Assembly: GCF_040958095.1 (NCBI RefSeq)
Contig: NC_091152.1
Location: forward strand, 22,691,998 to 22,755,997
Direction: 5' to 3'
Source: Procambarus clarkii
Lineage: Eukaryota > Arthropoda > Malacostraca > Decapoda > Cambaridae
DNA length: 64,000 nucleotides
Part shown: positions 35,636 through 46,400 of the stretch, one piece after another
Layout: the number at the start of each line of letters is the position of its first letter
How positions within the stretch are numbered: position 1 is the first letter of the stretch
Notes under the pieces: generated by a model
The model's input: only the letters and a program-made list of their open reading frames with translations
Databases searched by the model: none
Told to the model about the DNA's origin: nothing
Program-made: the position numbers and the translations under genes

Positions 35636-36696
35636 TGACTGTGGTTGTTTGGAAGATCATTCCATTCTGTGATTGCTTGTACTCCATGAGTATAATTACA
35701 TTCACTGTCATCTGAGACTGGTTGTAATGAAATGTTGTCTTGTTCATTATTAACATTCTGGCTATGAGGTGCAATATTGTGTTTACCACCTCGACCCCTA
35801 TGACCTGATCCTCGTACAGTGCTTTTATTCATTGACAGTGGTTTCTCTAGTGCAGACCGACACATAGCACCAAAATGACCTAGTTTTCCACACTCATAGC
35901 ACTTCTTACCTTGAGCAGGACAAACATTATCTTGGTGTGGGTAGTCTCCTCCACAATTGTAACATTTATTGTTGACACCCTCTGATGTGGGTCGTTGTGA
36001 CTGCTTGAGTCTTGTTCTTTGACCCCAGTTGTGATGTGGTTCTCGGCTAAATTTACTGTTAGGTTTGGCATGATATCTTCTTTGATTACGATGTCCTCCC
36101 TGAACCTTACATACCTCATCACTGTTAGTACCAGTGGCAGAACCGTTGTTGGCACTGCACTCCATGACACGAGCATCACGTGCAGCATCTTCCATTCGAC
36201 GAGCCATATCCAGTATCTTGGTAAGAGAACTGTCATCATCAACAAGTTCTAGAGCTCTTCGACGAAGACGTGTAGATGTGCATGTTTCAATTATTTGCTG
36301 TTTGATTTCTTTGTCAACATCAACAAACTCACAATGGGCTGCTAAACCCTGCAGACGTGTGTGGTATTGATCAACGGTTTCATTAGAGAGTTGTCTGGCT
36401 CTCCTGAAATGCATAATTTCCATTGCAGTATTTTGCCTTGGTTTGAAATGTTCAGTTAATTTGGCTTTGGCAATGTCATAATCTTTGGCACCACCAGTGT
36501 CTTTCAGTGTGTCAAAGATGTCACAAACTCTATCACCTGCATAATGAAGTAGAAAGGCACGCTTTCTTTCAGCACTTTTGATGTCAGAAACTATCAACAA
36601 ATTTTCAAACCTTTTAAGCCATTTGACCCACCTCTGTGACAGGTTTGTCTGGTCACAGTCAGGATCAAATGCAGGAAACTGAAGTATATTTGCCAT
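35632..36696 (-). pseudogene. gag: gypsy-2 gag, ends early at a patched segment
   Basis: ATG at 36696. It has the same gag N-terminus and two CCHC knuckles as gypsy-1. After Glu-Trp-Asn-Asp-Leu-Pro-Asn-Asn the sequence changes: a block matching the earlier Asn-Lys-Ser-Thr-Val-Arg-Gly-Ser-Gly region replaces about a dozen bases (35596-35645). This shifts the frame and ends gag at 35632. Gypsy-1 reads straight through here, so gag and pol normally share a frame. Confidence 0.9.
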
Positions 36697-37202
36697 TTTT
36701 ACTGAATAAATGTAACTTATCACTTAAATGTTCCTCAGAATATTAAACACTTACTGCACTGTATATGTTAGTCAAGAATTCACTGTAATTACTTTAAGTT
36801 TACAAAGCACACAAGCGTTTTAATGCAAAAGTTCACAACAGTGCACAATATAGCAGCAACTGACTTCTTACCTAGCCCTTGTGTACATGTGTTGTTCCTA
36901 CTCACAGCAGCACAGCAGTTGGCACAGCAGTTGGTACAGCAGTTGGTGCAGCAGTTGGTACAGCAGTTGGTACAGCAGTTGGTACAGCAGTCGGTACAGC
37001 AGTCAGTTCAGTGTGAAGAATTTTGTGGCACGAAGCGTCGTTTCGTAACCAAAACATCAGATTTTGTACACATCAAAGCGTCGTTTCGTACACGGCGTCG
37101 GCAGATTCCTCAGATTCCTTAGAACACAGCTTCTTCAGTGCACATAGCTTGGGGTAGCACATAGCATTGGTTAGCACATAGTTAGCATTGGTTAGCGCAT
37201 AT
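36697..37202 (-). repeat. gypsy-2 leader, gag-proximal part
   Basis: Holds repeats of the type CAGCAGTTGGTA at about 36905-37005 and the first 17-bp GCACATAGCATTGGTTA units at 37155-37200. It is interrupted at 37202; the leader resumes at 39834. Confidence 0.8.
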
Positions 37203-37545
37203 TACCAAACATTCTGAGTGATAAACATATACATCTCCATGCTGGGGTGGGTCAGTAATTCCACCTTAGGGGAGACCTCAATATCAGCCCTAAGTATATA
37301 CACATGCTTTCTGTCCCTGACAAAATGTATTATTGGGTATTAGGGGGGACCACCCAATGTTGTTCGGGTCTGCCTCCCATCTCTTCATTACCTACCCATC
37401 CATCAACCCATCTATTCATTCATCCATCAATTTATCTATCCATCCATCCATTAATACATCTATTCACCTCATTAGGTGAAACCCCAGGGTCCCCCTGGGG
37501 TTTCACATTAAGTTTGACCCCAGGGTCAAACTTAATCTGTGTAAA
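37203..37545. other. Insert in gypsy-2 leader: CATC-rich repeats and two hairpins
   Basis: Contains imperfect (CATC/CATT)n at about 37395-37465. Two perfect short palindromes follow side by side: 37476-37506 (14-bp arms, 3-bp loop) and 37507-37536 (13-bp arms, 4-bp loop). The first 190 bp match nothing recognised. Confidence 0.6.
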
Positions 37546-38192
37546 CACTCTATGCAAATTAAGGGACCTAGTCTATGGAACTCACTCCCTAGTGAATTGA
37601 AAAACTGTAAAACTTTTGCCTTATTTAAAAGCAAAACCAAAAAGTACCTAACTTCATCTTCTTAGTTTCCTACACTGAGCTTTAAATTTGCTCTGTACCT
37701 AGTGTTACCCAATCTCCTAATTTTTATGTAATATCAAACAACCTTATCATTGTGTTCATTGCTGTCTTCTTCTATGTGCTAGCCATATGCTGTATTGTGA
37801 CTACCAATTTTTGTCAACTACCATTCAAGCTGTCATTGCAATCAATCTTATATTGTTTCTGCTGTATTGTGCCTACCAATTTTTTGTCAACTACCATTCA
37901 AGCTGTCATTGCAATCAATCTCAGCTACCTATGTGCTTTAATATACTGTACCTACAATTTTCTCTCATCTTTTTTTCATTTCATGTAATCTGTTATCATT
38001 TTTTTGTCTATAATTTTTGCAAGTATTTACCTCCTTAAAATTTTCTTAGATTAAGGACCTGCCCGAAACGCTGCGCGTGCTAGTGGCTTTACAAGACTGT
38101 AATTACCATATTTGTATCCTCACATTCCTTATGTACATTCTTGTATATGCATAAATAAAATAAAATAAAATAAATAAAATAAAATAAAATTA
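37546..38192 (+). mobile_element. LINE-A-related 3' end with AAATA tail
   Basis: Begins in a reverse transcriptase C-terminus equivalent to LINE-A (Ile-Lys-Gly-Pro-Ser-Leu-Trp-Asn-Ser-Leu-Pro), stops near 37664, and continues through a diverged 3' untranslated region with TGCCCGAAACGCTGCGCGTG. It ends in (AAATA)n at about 38152-38190. It is a subfamily distinct from LINE-A. Confidence 0.8.
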
Positions 38193-38309
38193 GGGTCCCG
38201 GTCGTCGGGTTTATGCTCAACGCACAATCGAGAATTCCGGGTGGTACAGAAATGGTTGGGGACATTTCCTTTCACCTAATTAACCTGTTCACCTAGCAGT
38301 AAGTAACCA

Positions 38310-38495
38310 GTCTCCGTGGTTCAGTGGTAAGACACTCGCCTGGCGTTCCGCGAGCTCTTTGTCATGGGTTTGTATCCTGGCCGGGGAGGATTTACTGGCC
38401 GCAAATCCTTAACTGTAGCCTCTGTTTAACTCAACAGTAAAATGGGTACTTGGATGTAACAACGATTCTTCGCGGCGGGGATCGTATTCCTGTTC
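38310..38495 (+). mobile_element. tRNA-derived SINE, 3' tail missing
   Basis: A box TGGTTCAGTGG, B box degenerate (GGTTTGTATCC), then the usual body to GATCGTATTCC. The LINE-like tail and poly(A) are absent; a CATC-rich microsatellite follows. Confidence 0.8.
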
Positions 38496-38514
38496 CCAGA
38501 CACAATGAATTATA

Positions 38515-38999
38515 TATACATCCATCTACTCATCTCTCCATTCATCAATCTTTATCCATCCATCAATCCATCTATACATCCATCCATCTATTCATCCATT
38601 AATCCATCTATTCATCTATCCATCCATCTATTTTTTTATTTTCTCTTTTTTATTTATCCATCCATCTATTCATCTATCCAGCCATCAATCAATCCATTCA
38701 TCTATCAATCCTCCTTTTTATTTTTTTTATTTATCCATCCATCTATTCAGCTATCCAGCCATCAATCAATCCATTCATCTATTCATCCATCAATCCATTC
38801 ATCTATTCATCCATCAATCCATCTATCAGTCTATTAATCCATCTATTTTATATTTTTTTATTTATCCATCCATCTATTCAACAATCTTGCCCGAAACGCA
38901 TTGCGTAATAGTGGCTTTAGGCATTGTATGTACTAGCTCTATCTATATATCAATCCATTAATGTAACATCACTTGTATGTATGTATGTACCTTACCTGA

Positions 39000-39030
<31 letters not shown>

Positions 39031-39095
39031 ATAATCAATAAATTTATACATTCATCTATTCACCATCCATCAATCTATTCATCTGTCCTTCAATC
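38515..39095. repeat. CATC-type microsatellite split by a LINE-A 3' tip
   Basis: Imperfect (ATCC)n and (ATCT)n tracts at 38515-38885 and 39036-39095. Between them lies a LINE-A 3' end (about 38886-39030) with TGCCCGAAACGCATTGCGTA and an ATTT-repeat tail. Confidence 0.85.
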
Positions 39096-39345
39096 CCCAC
39101 TTTTATTCTCTCCCTACTATATGACAAATAACATAATAAGAGATTGATGATTGATAAAGATTAAGGCACCCAAAAAGTGGCACCGGCATGAATAACCCTT
39201 AAGATGATAAGAGCAAGAGTCACTAATGTCAAGTGACAGAATATAATGGTTCCCCTTTCAAATTTTGTGAGTTGGCTCAGTTTTCTATGAGAGAGATGCT
39301 AATTTCAAAATATATTTATAGGATTATAGCCTTAGTTTAAATAGC
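39096..39345. other. Unassigned stretch
   Basis: About 250 bp with no recognised features, between the microsatellite and the next LINE-related 3' end. Confidence 0.4.
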
Positions 39346-39833
39346 AGGAAATGTGCTCAATTTTTCCGAAACAAGTTAGTAATTTTGTATATTTCTGCAA
39401 GAAAAACTATTTTGATAATTGTTTTTCAAAATGCTACCCAGTCTCTCAATCTTTATGTACCCATTCTGAACATCTTTACCATTGTGATCATTGCTGTCTT
39501 ATATGTGCTGTCAATCTGCTGTATGGTGTCTATTAATCTTGTTTAAATTACTAATCAAGCTGTCAATGTAATCAATCAGAGCTTTAATATAACAATGTGC
39601 TTTAATATACCTACTTATCTCTCTCATCTCATTTTTCTCTTGTAATGTATCTTTCATTTATCAATTCTGATTGAAATTACCTACTTAAAATTATCTGCTA
39701 GACTAAGGACTTGCCCGAAACGCTGCGCGTACTAGTGGCTTTGCAAGAATGTAAATACTGTACTATCCAATGTATTCTCACAAACCCAATGTACCTTCTT
39801 GTATATATATATAAATAAATAAATAAATAAATA
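39346..39833 (+). mobile_element. LINE-A-related 3' end with AAAT tail
   Basis: Same subfamily as 37546-38192: ATTGTGATCATTGCTGTCTT, TGCCCGAAACGCTGCGCGTA and a tail of (AAAT)n. It ends exactly where the gypsy-2 leader resumes. Confidence 0.8.
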
Positions 39834-40003
39834 GCATTGCTTATCACATAGCATCGTTTAGCACAAAGCATTGGTTAGCACACAGCATTGGGTATGGTGC
39901 TCAGAGCACGACTTCTCCTTCCTCCTCTGTGCGAGACAGCATGCTCCTTCCTTGTTTGAAGTTGAACAAAATACCTGCGCTGCCAGTTCATCCTCGTCTC
40001 CAA
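39834..40003 (-). mobile_element. gypsy-2 leader, LTR-proximal part and primer-binding site
   Basis: Resumes the 17-bp repeats (AGCACAAAGCATTGGTT). It ends with the primer-binding site next to the LTR (minus strand TTGGAGACGAGGATGAAC, one base different from gypsy-1). Confidence 0.8.
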
Positions 40004-40208
40004 TGTGGTGTTTGTGTGTTACTGAGGAAGTCTTGGTTGTGGGGTTGATATAAAGTCATAGCTTGGTTACTGACTTTAATAGTTAAACTGATACATGACT
40101 AGTAGCTACCAAGCTTGGCGGGCGTCCTGTACGCTCTTGTTTACCTTCCCTGGCGTCTGCTCCGCCACACATAGAAAACGGATGGTACCATTTTCTGTGA
40201 ACATGACA
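40004..40208 (-). mobile_element. gypsy-2 5' LTR (205 bp)
   Basis: Partner of 32005-32209; two differences. Followed by the target duplication CTTGG at 40209-40213. Confidence 0.95.
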
Positions 40209-41022
40209 CTTGGCTACACAACAAGGTCAGTCTAGGGAATGATCAAGATCTCCTACACAGGAAGAACGATACTCTTATAATTCATGTACTTATTTATTAA
40301 CCCCTTAACAGCCCCCCATATACATTCACACCTATAACAATAATAATAATAACTTTACCACACTACCTTACGTTAAAAGCCTTGGTCCACATAGGCAGGA
40401 TACAAGGTTTTACACTGAACACAAGCTAGGGTAAAGCTCTACTATTGAATAACTTGAAGTTAGAGTCAGCTTAGGGTAGGGGACCACGTGGTTCCAATGG
40501 AACCCCCTTTAGAATAACTAGTAATATAAACTCTAAACACACCTACTACACACAAAATATACTACTCTACACATAGAACATGAGTATGCCAGACATGGAA
40601 TAATAACTCAGTTGGTACTTATCTTGAACAAGACACAGAAATAAGGAAACGAAGAGGAAGGAGAGGGAGTTCCTTTCACCACAGCCAGCAACCAGACAAG
40701 CTGGAGTCTCCCTCTCCTTCCCCCCAGCTGGCTGCTACCGGCAGACTGCTCAACTAATCGTACCGCAGCCCTATACCAAGTTTACTCAGGTTTACTTTAC
40801 AAATGATTAGAGTATTAGTAAACACAGTTGGTGCCTATGTTATTATTTAATAATCAATCCCCAGCTCAGTCTTTAAATGCTCTTTGAGAAACAAGAATAG
40901 TCTTACGTCTGGCAGGGAAGATACAAACAAAGACACATCGAGTTGCGATTTACTACTCTAACGTAGCTTATTTAGTTAAATTTTGACCTCTGGTTTCCAC
41001 TGAAGAACCCAGGGTCATAACA
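40209..41022 (-). mobile_element. LTR-R copy 2, main part
   Basis: Continues the LTR from 32004 to its start (minus strand TGTTATGACCCTGGGTTC at 41022). It is flanked by AGGAC at 41023-41027, the same five bases as 31859-31863. A solo LTR within PLE-2. Confidence 0.9.
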
Positions 41023-41027
41023 AGGAC

Positions 41028-43064
41028 CTATGGCAATTCCACGACCAAGAGATGGCTTCCTGAACCTTGCAGGAATCAACCTCACTGAGGACCAAGTCAC
41101 TCTCCTAAATCTGGGTATAAACTGTCACGTTATGTCCAGACCGATTGAGATGGCCCGGAAAGTGGAGTTGGAGATTCTGTTGGACGACATATTCGACCTC
41201 GAAGCACAAAAGAAGGTCACCACCAAAGATACCTTACAAGCCGAACTTATTGCGGAAGGAGGAAAGAATCGAGGCAACTACAGAAGCACCATACTGTCCC
41301 CCAAGCTCAAAGCGGCAGCTAAGAGCCTTCGTGAGAACAAGGAGATAGTTGTCAGGAGAGGCGACAAGTCGCCAATATACGTCATTCTTAAAAAAGACGA
41401 ATATGTGGCGAAAATGAATCTCATACTCTCTGACCAAACTAAATTCCAAAGGGTAACGAAGGACACTACAGCCGAACTGAAAGCAAAGGTCAACAAATTG
41501 ATCGAAACTGTGAACGCCAAGAAATCTGGACTCCACCTGCCAAAGATTATTGGGGAATATAAACCTGGATATGCGTATGGAAATGTCAAGACACACAAGC
41601 CTGGAAACCCACTTCGGCCAATCATCAGCCAGATACCCACACCCTCGTACAGACTGGCGAAACGACTCAACGGCTTGCTGACTCCTTATTTCCCTTGCGC
41701 CTTCAGCCTGAAGTCTCCAAAGGAATTTGTTGACTTGCTGAGGGGAACACGAGCCACAGGGATAAGAGCCTCGTTGAACGTAGAATCTCTGTTTACCAAC
41801 GTACCTGTGGATGAAACAATCGGGATGATAGCCGACAGAGTGTACCGTGATCCGGCCTGTACTCCTCTTGACATACCAAAAAACAGTCTAAGGAAACTAC
41901 TCCAAGCTTGTACTAAAGAGGCACCCTTCTTGAGCCCGGATGGACACATGTATAAGCAAGTAGATGGGGTCGCCATGGGTTCTCCCCTAGGTGTCCTGTT
42001 TGCAAACTTCTACATGGGTACCATCGAGCAAAAAGTCTTAGTCGACATGAACTTGAAACCGGCCATATACTGCAGGTATGTTGACGACATTTTTACACAG
42101 GTACCTGATGTCAGACATCTGCAGGAGCTGAAGGAGGCATTTGAGCAGAATTCTGTGTTGCGTTTCCCTTACGAGATGGAGAAGGATGGGAAGCTGCCCT
42201 TTCTAGATGTAACAGTCATGGAAAGGAGCGGAGTTTTCCACACTGCAGTCTACACAAAGGAAACAAACATAGGAATGTGCCTGAATGCCAACAGTGACTG
42301 CCCGGACAGGTACAAGAGGAGTGTTGTTAACGCTTATGTCGACCGTGCCCTCAGCCACAGCTCAGAATGGAAGCAAGTAGACGAAGAACTCTGTAGGGTA
42401 AGGCAGGTCCTAGTCAACAACGGCTTCTCCAATGGTTTCGTGGAAGACATCATTAGAGGGAAAGTGAAACGCCAGGCAACCTCTGAAGAGACAACTAACA
42501 CAACACCTATACCCCCTATTAGACTATTTTACAGGAACTTCTTTTCCACAGCCCATAAAACGGAGGAAAAGGTCCTGAAAGATATTGTCAGTAGAAACGT
42601 AATCCCTACAGACAAAAACCAGAAGATACAACTGACGATTTACTATAAAACCAGAAAAACGGCCAGCCTACTCATGAGAAACTCTCCAGACACAAAGCAG
42701 AACGCTTTAAAAGAGACCAACGTCGTCTATGCCTTCAATTCCCTCTTGGGGACTGTAAGCCTCAAAAAACCCAGTATATAGGCAAGACAACAACATCTCT
42801 TTCCAGGCGTTTAACGATGCATAAGCAACAGGGCTCCATTAAGGAACATATAATCTCTTCCCACAAACAAACCATCACCAGAGAAATCTTAGCAAAAACA
42901 CAGAAATCATCGATAGATACAGCGATAGCAGGTGGCTTGACGTCTGCGAGGCACTACACATCAAGAAGTCAACACCAGCAATCAACAGCCAACTAATGCA
43001 CAACTATATTCTACCCACTTCAAGACTCCGCTCCAATATAGAAGCATCAAGAAATATGGACCAA
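41028..43064 (+). pseudogene. PLE-2 reverse transcriptase and GIY-YIG, frameshifted
   Basis: Main part of a Penelope-like protein, open from the ATG at 41030 to 42781. The reverse transcriptase region includes Lys-Thr-His-Lys-Pro-Gly-Asn-Pro-Leu-Arg-Pro, Ala-Met-Gly-Ser-Pro-Leu-Gly and the catalytic Tyr-Val-Asp-Asp-Ile-Phe (Asp near residue 352 of this piece). A one-base loss near 42740, relative to PLE-3, shifts the frame just before the GIY-YIG domain; a further two-base loss lies near 42895. GIY-YIG residues remain readable in another frame (42771-43064). The N-terminus of the protein lies at 31673-31863. Confidence 0.9.
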
Positions 43065-43176
43065 TAGGCTTTCTACAATTACTTCCATTCAATACCCATT
43101 GTTTCGTGTTCTGTCTTGTGTTTGAATTTAATACCCATTCAATACCCATTGTTGAAAGTTTGTTTTCACCTCATCC
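43065..43176 (+). mobile_element. PLE-2 3' untranslated region, first part
   Basis: Contains CAATACCCATTG repeats, as in PLE-1 and PLE-3. Interrupted by LINE-I after ACCTCATCC (43168-43176); it resumes at 44077. Confidence 0.85.
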
Positions 43177-44076
43177 GAAGCTAGACACAAATACAACAGA
43201 ATTATTAAGGATGGTAACAGAGTCCATTTCATGTGGTCTCCATCTCATGTTGGGCTCCGAATGCATGATAGAGCTGATAAGTTAGCCAAAGAATCTGCCT
43301 TTAAAGGAGCCGTTGAGTGTAACCTTGGATTGTCAATGAGCAATCTGAGAGCAGCAGTACACCGAGAACTTCAACAAGATCTTGTAGATCTGAGGCAAAG
43401 TGAAATTGACACCAGTAATTCCATCTATCATCATACTATCATGCAAGAGGAACCACACATCTATGGATCATCCAATAAAATCAGCAGACTTCTAGATGTT
43501 ACTACTGATCGGCTTAGACTCGGTTACAAGTATCTCTGGGAATTCTCATTATCTGCTGATGTAGACCTGACCAAATGTAAACTGTGTCAACAAAATTATT
43601 CGCACACCCTCCGTCACTATGTGATGGAGTGCGAAAAGATACGTGAATTTAGCGACAATTCTATAACCAATGTTCCAGCGATGTGTCAATATTTCATTCA
43701 AAATGATCTGCTACCAGAAATTTTAGCCAAATATCCCCAGTTTGCTAACTGTAGGTAGTAACTAAGTGATTGTAACCTGCACACCGCTGCCCACTGGATG
43801 GGGGCGGTGTGCAGGACAAACATATAAATTTTGACACTAGCTCTCCACATATGTCAGTTGCTTAATTTAGAACCTGTACTTGAGGTCGATCTCGAACTCA
43901 TTGTTGATGTGATGACTTATATTGAATTTTGCAACTAGCTCATCAAGATTGTAACTTGCTTAGCTAAATGAATTGTGGGGTTCAGTCCCTGAGCCCATTA
44001 TGTGCCTCTGTAACCCTTTCCACTACCGCCCACAAGATGGGTATGGGGTGCATAATAAATGAACTAAACTAACTAA
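43177..44076 (+). mobile_element. LINE-I 3' fragment inserted in PLE-2
   Basis: 5'-truncated LINE-I with a perfect 9-bp target duplication ACCTCATCC (43168-43176 and 44077-44085). The frame to 43758 encodes the end of RNase H (Phe-Met-Trp-Ser-Pro-Ser-His-Val-Gly, Ala-Asp-Lys-Leu-Ala-Lys) and a C-terminal Cys-Lys-Leu-Cys...His...His-Tyr...Glu-Cys motif. The 3' end is CATAATAAATGAACTAAACT. Confidence 0.9.
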
Positions 44077-44294
44077 ACCTCATCCACCTCACCCAAATGT
44101 ATATATAAAATCGAAGATGTGTAAGCTCTATTCAGTTTCAGTTGTGTGTTTGTAAACTAAAGTCTTTGAAAATGTAATAAGTTTTACGAAACGCGCTCAA
44201 GTGTCGCGTCAGACTAGAAATAAAAATGAATTTTGGAGAATTGATCTTTGAATTACCATCAACAGTGAAAAGAAACGTAACGTAATTTCCTAAC
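44077..44294 (+). mobile_element. PLE-2 3' untranslated region, second part
   Basis: Matches PLE-1 (25390-25665 reversed). It includes the hammerhead-like motif at 44161-44215. Interrupted by a LINE-A insertion with filler sequence near 44291-44330; a last short piece follows at 45194-45222. Confidence 0.85.
44161..44215 (+). ncRNA. Hammerhead-ribozyme-like motif in PLE-2
   Basis: AGTCT, TTGAAAAT, GTAA-loop-TTAC, GAAA, CGCG-loop-CGCG, TC, AGACT. All three helices are perfect. The core box differs from CUGANGA as in the other two copies. Confidence 0.5.
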
Positions 44295-44315
44295 GTAATT
44301 TTTAACGTAAAAAAC

Positions 44316-45196
44316 GTAATTTCCAGGGACACATTCTAAACATATCAAAAAAAGTTTCAAAAACTGTGGGCATTCTTTCTAAGATCAGATATTATGTACC
44401 ACGCCCTGCCCTGGTGACTCTCTATTACTCCCTTATCTATCCATATCTCAACTATGGTATTTGTGCTTGGGGCTCTACTACCCAAAATCACTTACGTCCT
44501 CTAATTACTCAACACAAAGCTGCTATTAGGACAATATCCAATTCTGGCCCCAGACATCACTCGGTACCCCTACTTAAATCTCTGAATATGTGTTAGATAT
44601 TAAGTCTCTACACTTTCTCTCATGTGTATTATACATATATAAAACGCTAAACTATAATGCCAATCCTGATCTCAAAAGCTTCATAGAAGGTTGTATCAGA
44701 ACCCATGAGCATCACACCAGAAATAAATACAGTTTTGATATTCCTAGAGTACGACTTAATCAAACTAGAAATGCTCTACAAATCAAGGGGACCAGAATGT
44801 GGAATGACCTTCCCAACCATGTTAAAGACTGTACCTCTCTCAACCAGTTTAAGTTAAAAGCGAAGCTATACCTAATAAATTCCCTATAACCTACCTTACC
44901 CTTCTATTGTCAACCAATGTCTGTTTTTTTCTTTAAAGAGCGCTGTTTGTCGACATAATTGTATTTGTGCTGCTTTTTCATCTATGTTTTCATTTCTTGT
45001 TTTCATTCTACTCATTATGCTCAATTAGTATTAAGCTTGTCATTTAAGTTTATCATGCCCGAAACGCTTTGCGTAATAGTGGCTTTAGGCATTGTATGTA
45101 CTAGCTATACCTATAAGTTAAACAATCCTTGTAAATATTTATTGTATGTATGTACCTTACCTAAATAAAATTGTATTGTATTGTATTGTATTGTAA
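44316..45196 (+). mobile_element. LINE-A 3' fragment inserted in PLE-2
   Basis: Equivalent to 30798-31672 of the long copy: reverse transcriptase C-terminus (Ile-Arg-Tyr-Tyr-Val-Pro through Leu-Ile-Asn-Ser-Leu), one frame break near 44590, 3' untranslated region and TTGTA tail (45171-45194). The target is PLE-2 at AACGTAA/GAAAGATAG. Confidence 0.9.
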
Positions 45197-45220
45197 GAAA
45201 GATAGAGAAAATTCGTGTTA

Positions 45221-45449
<229 letters not shown>

Positions 45450-45451
45450 TA

Positions 45452-46398
45452 AGGGGGCTTATTACGGGTTGAGTAAAAATTGTTCAACTTGTTTATAAAT
45501 TTATTTATGAAATGGTTATAGAAAGGGTTGCAACTGGTCCAAGTTTCAGCATCACACCCTAAACAGAAAAGGAGAAAAAAAATACACAACGTATTATGCA
45601 ACGAATTTTCAACATATTCAAATAGTTTCAGGGAACACATGTGTCAACTAAAATCATCTCTATAACACTCAGATATTAAATGTAGCACATAATAAAGGAT
45701 TGTAGTGATCAGTTTTATCAAAAAAGTGTTTAGTGCAATAATATAATTATTCAAAGTTACCCTTCCAAAAATATGCAATATATGATGTTTATAAATTTTT
45801 ATAAAATCAACAAATAGACTTTGGACTAAAATGTCTACTAGAGTCTGTAGAAGCACAAACTCTACATATAAGGTGTAATTTGCATGTAAATTGATTAATA
45901 AATGAAAGCTCTGAAGTACTTTGAAGGTGTAAATTACTTTCCAGAGTAAAATAAAGATCCAAGTTCGGCCACCTGTAGCTGAGCTTGACTTCGACAGATT
46001 TCGTTCATAATTGGCACCCTTGCAGATAGGCATCCATTGAGCAAGGTGTGCAAATTTCATGCAAATCCCTTGATAACAAACGAGAAAAAAAAAATTGGCC
46101 AAAAAAAAAGAAAAAAAAAAATTTTTACATATAAATATATTGCACATGCATATTACAATTATTACAAGAGTTTGTGCTTCTACAGCACATAGTAGACATT
46201 TTAGTTGACACATGTGTTCCCTGAGATTATTTGAGAATGTTGAACATTCGTTGCATAATACGTTGTGTATTTTTTTCTCCTTTTCTGTTTAGGGTGTGAT
46301 GGTGAAACTTGGACCAGTTGCAGCCCTTTCTATAACCATTTCATAAAAAAATTTATAAGCAAATTGAACAACTTTTAATTTATCATGATATGCCCCCT
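45452..46398. mobile_element. TIR element, 947 bp, TA target duplication
   Basis: Ends AGGGGGC...GCCCCCT flanked by TA on both sides. The terminal inverted repeats are about 200 bp (45452-45650 and 46205-46398) and share GAAATGGTTATAGAAAGGG. A further internal match (TAAAATGTCTACTA near 45828) suggests the left half gained about 180 bp. No transposase was recognised; a 189-codon minus-strand frame at 45644-46213 has no visible motif. It splits a LINE-A fragment. Class II, family undetermined. Confidence 0.75.
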
Positions 46399-46400
46399 TA

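Noticed and set aside
45644-46213. 189-codon frame as a transposase
   Set aside because: No catalytic DDE/D pattern or DNA-binding motif seen; AT-rich DNA within the TIR element.
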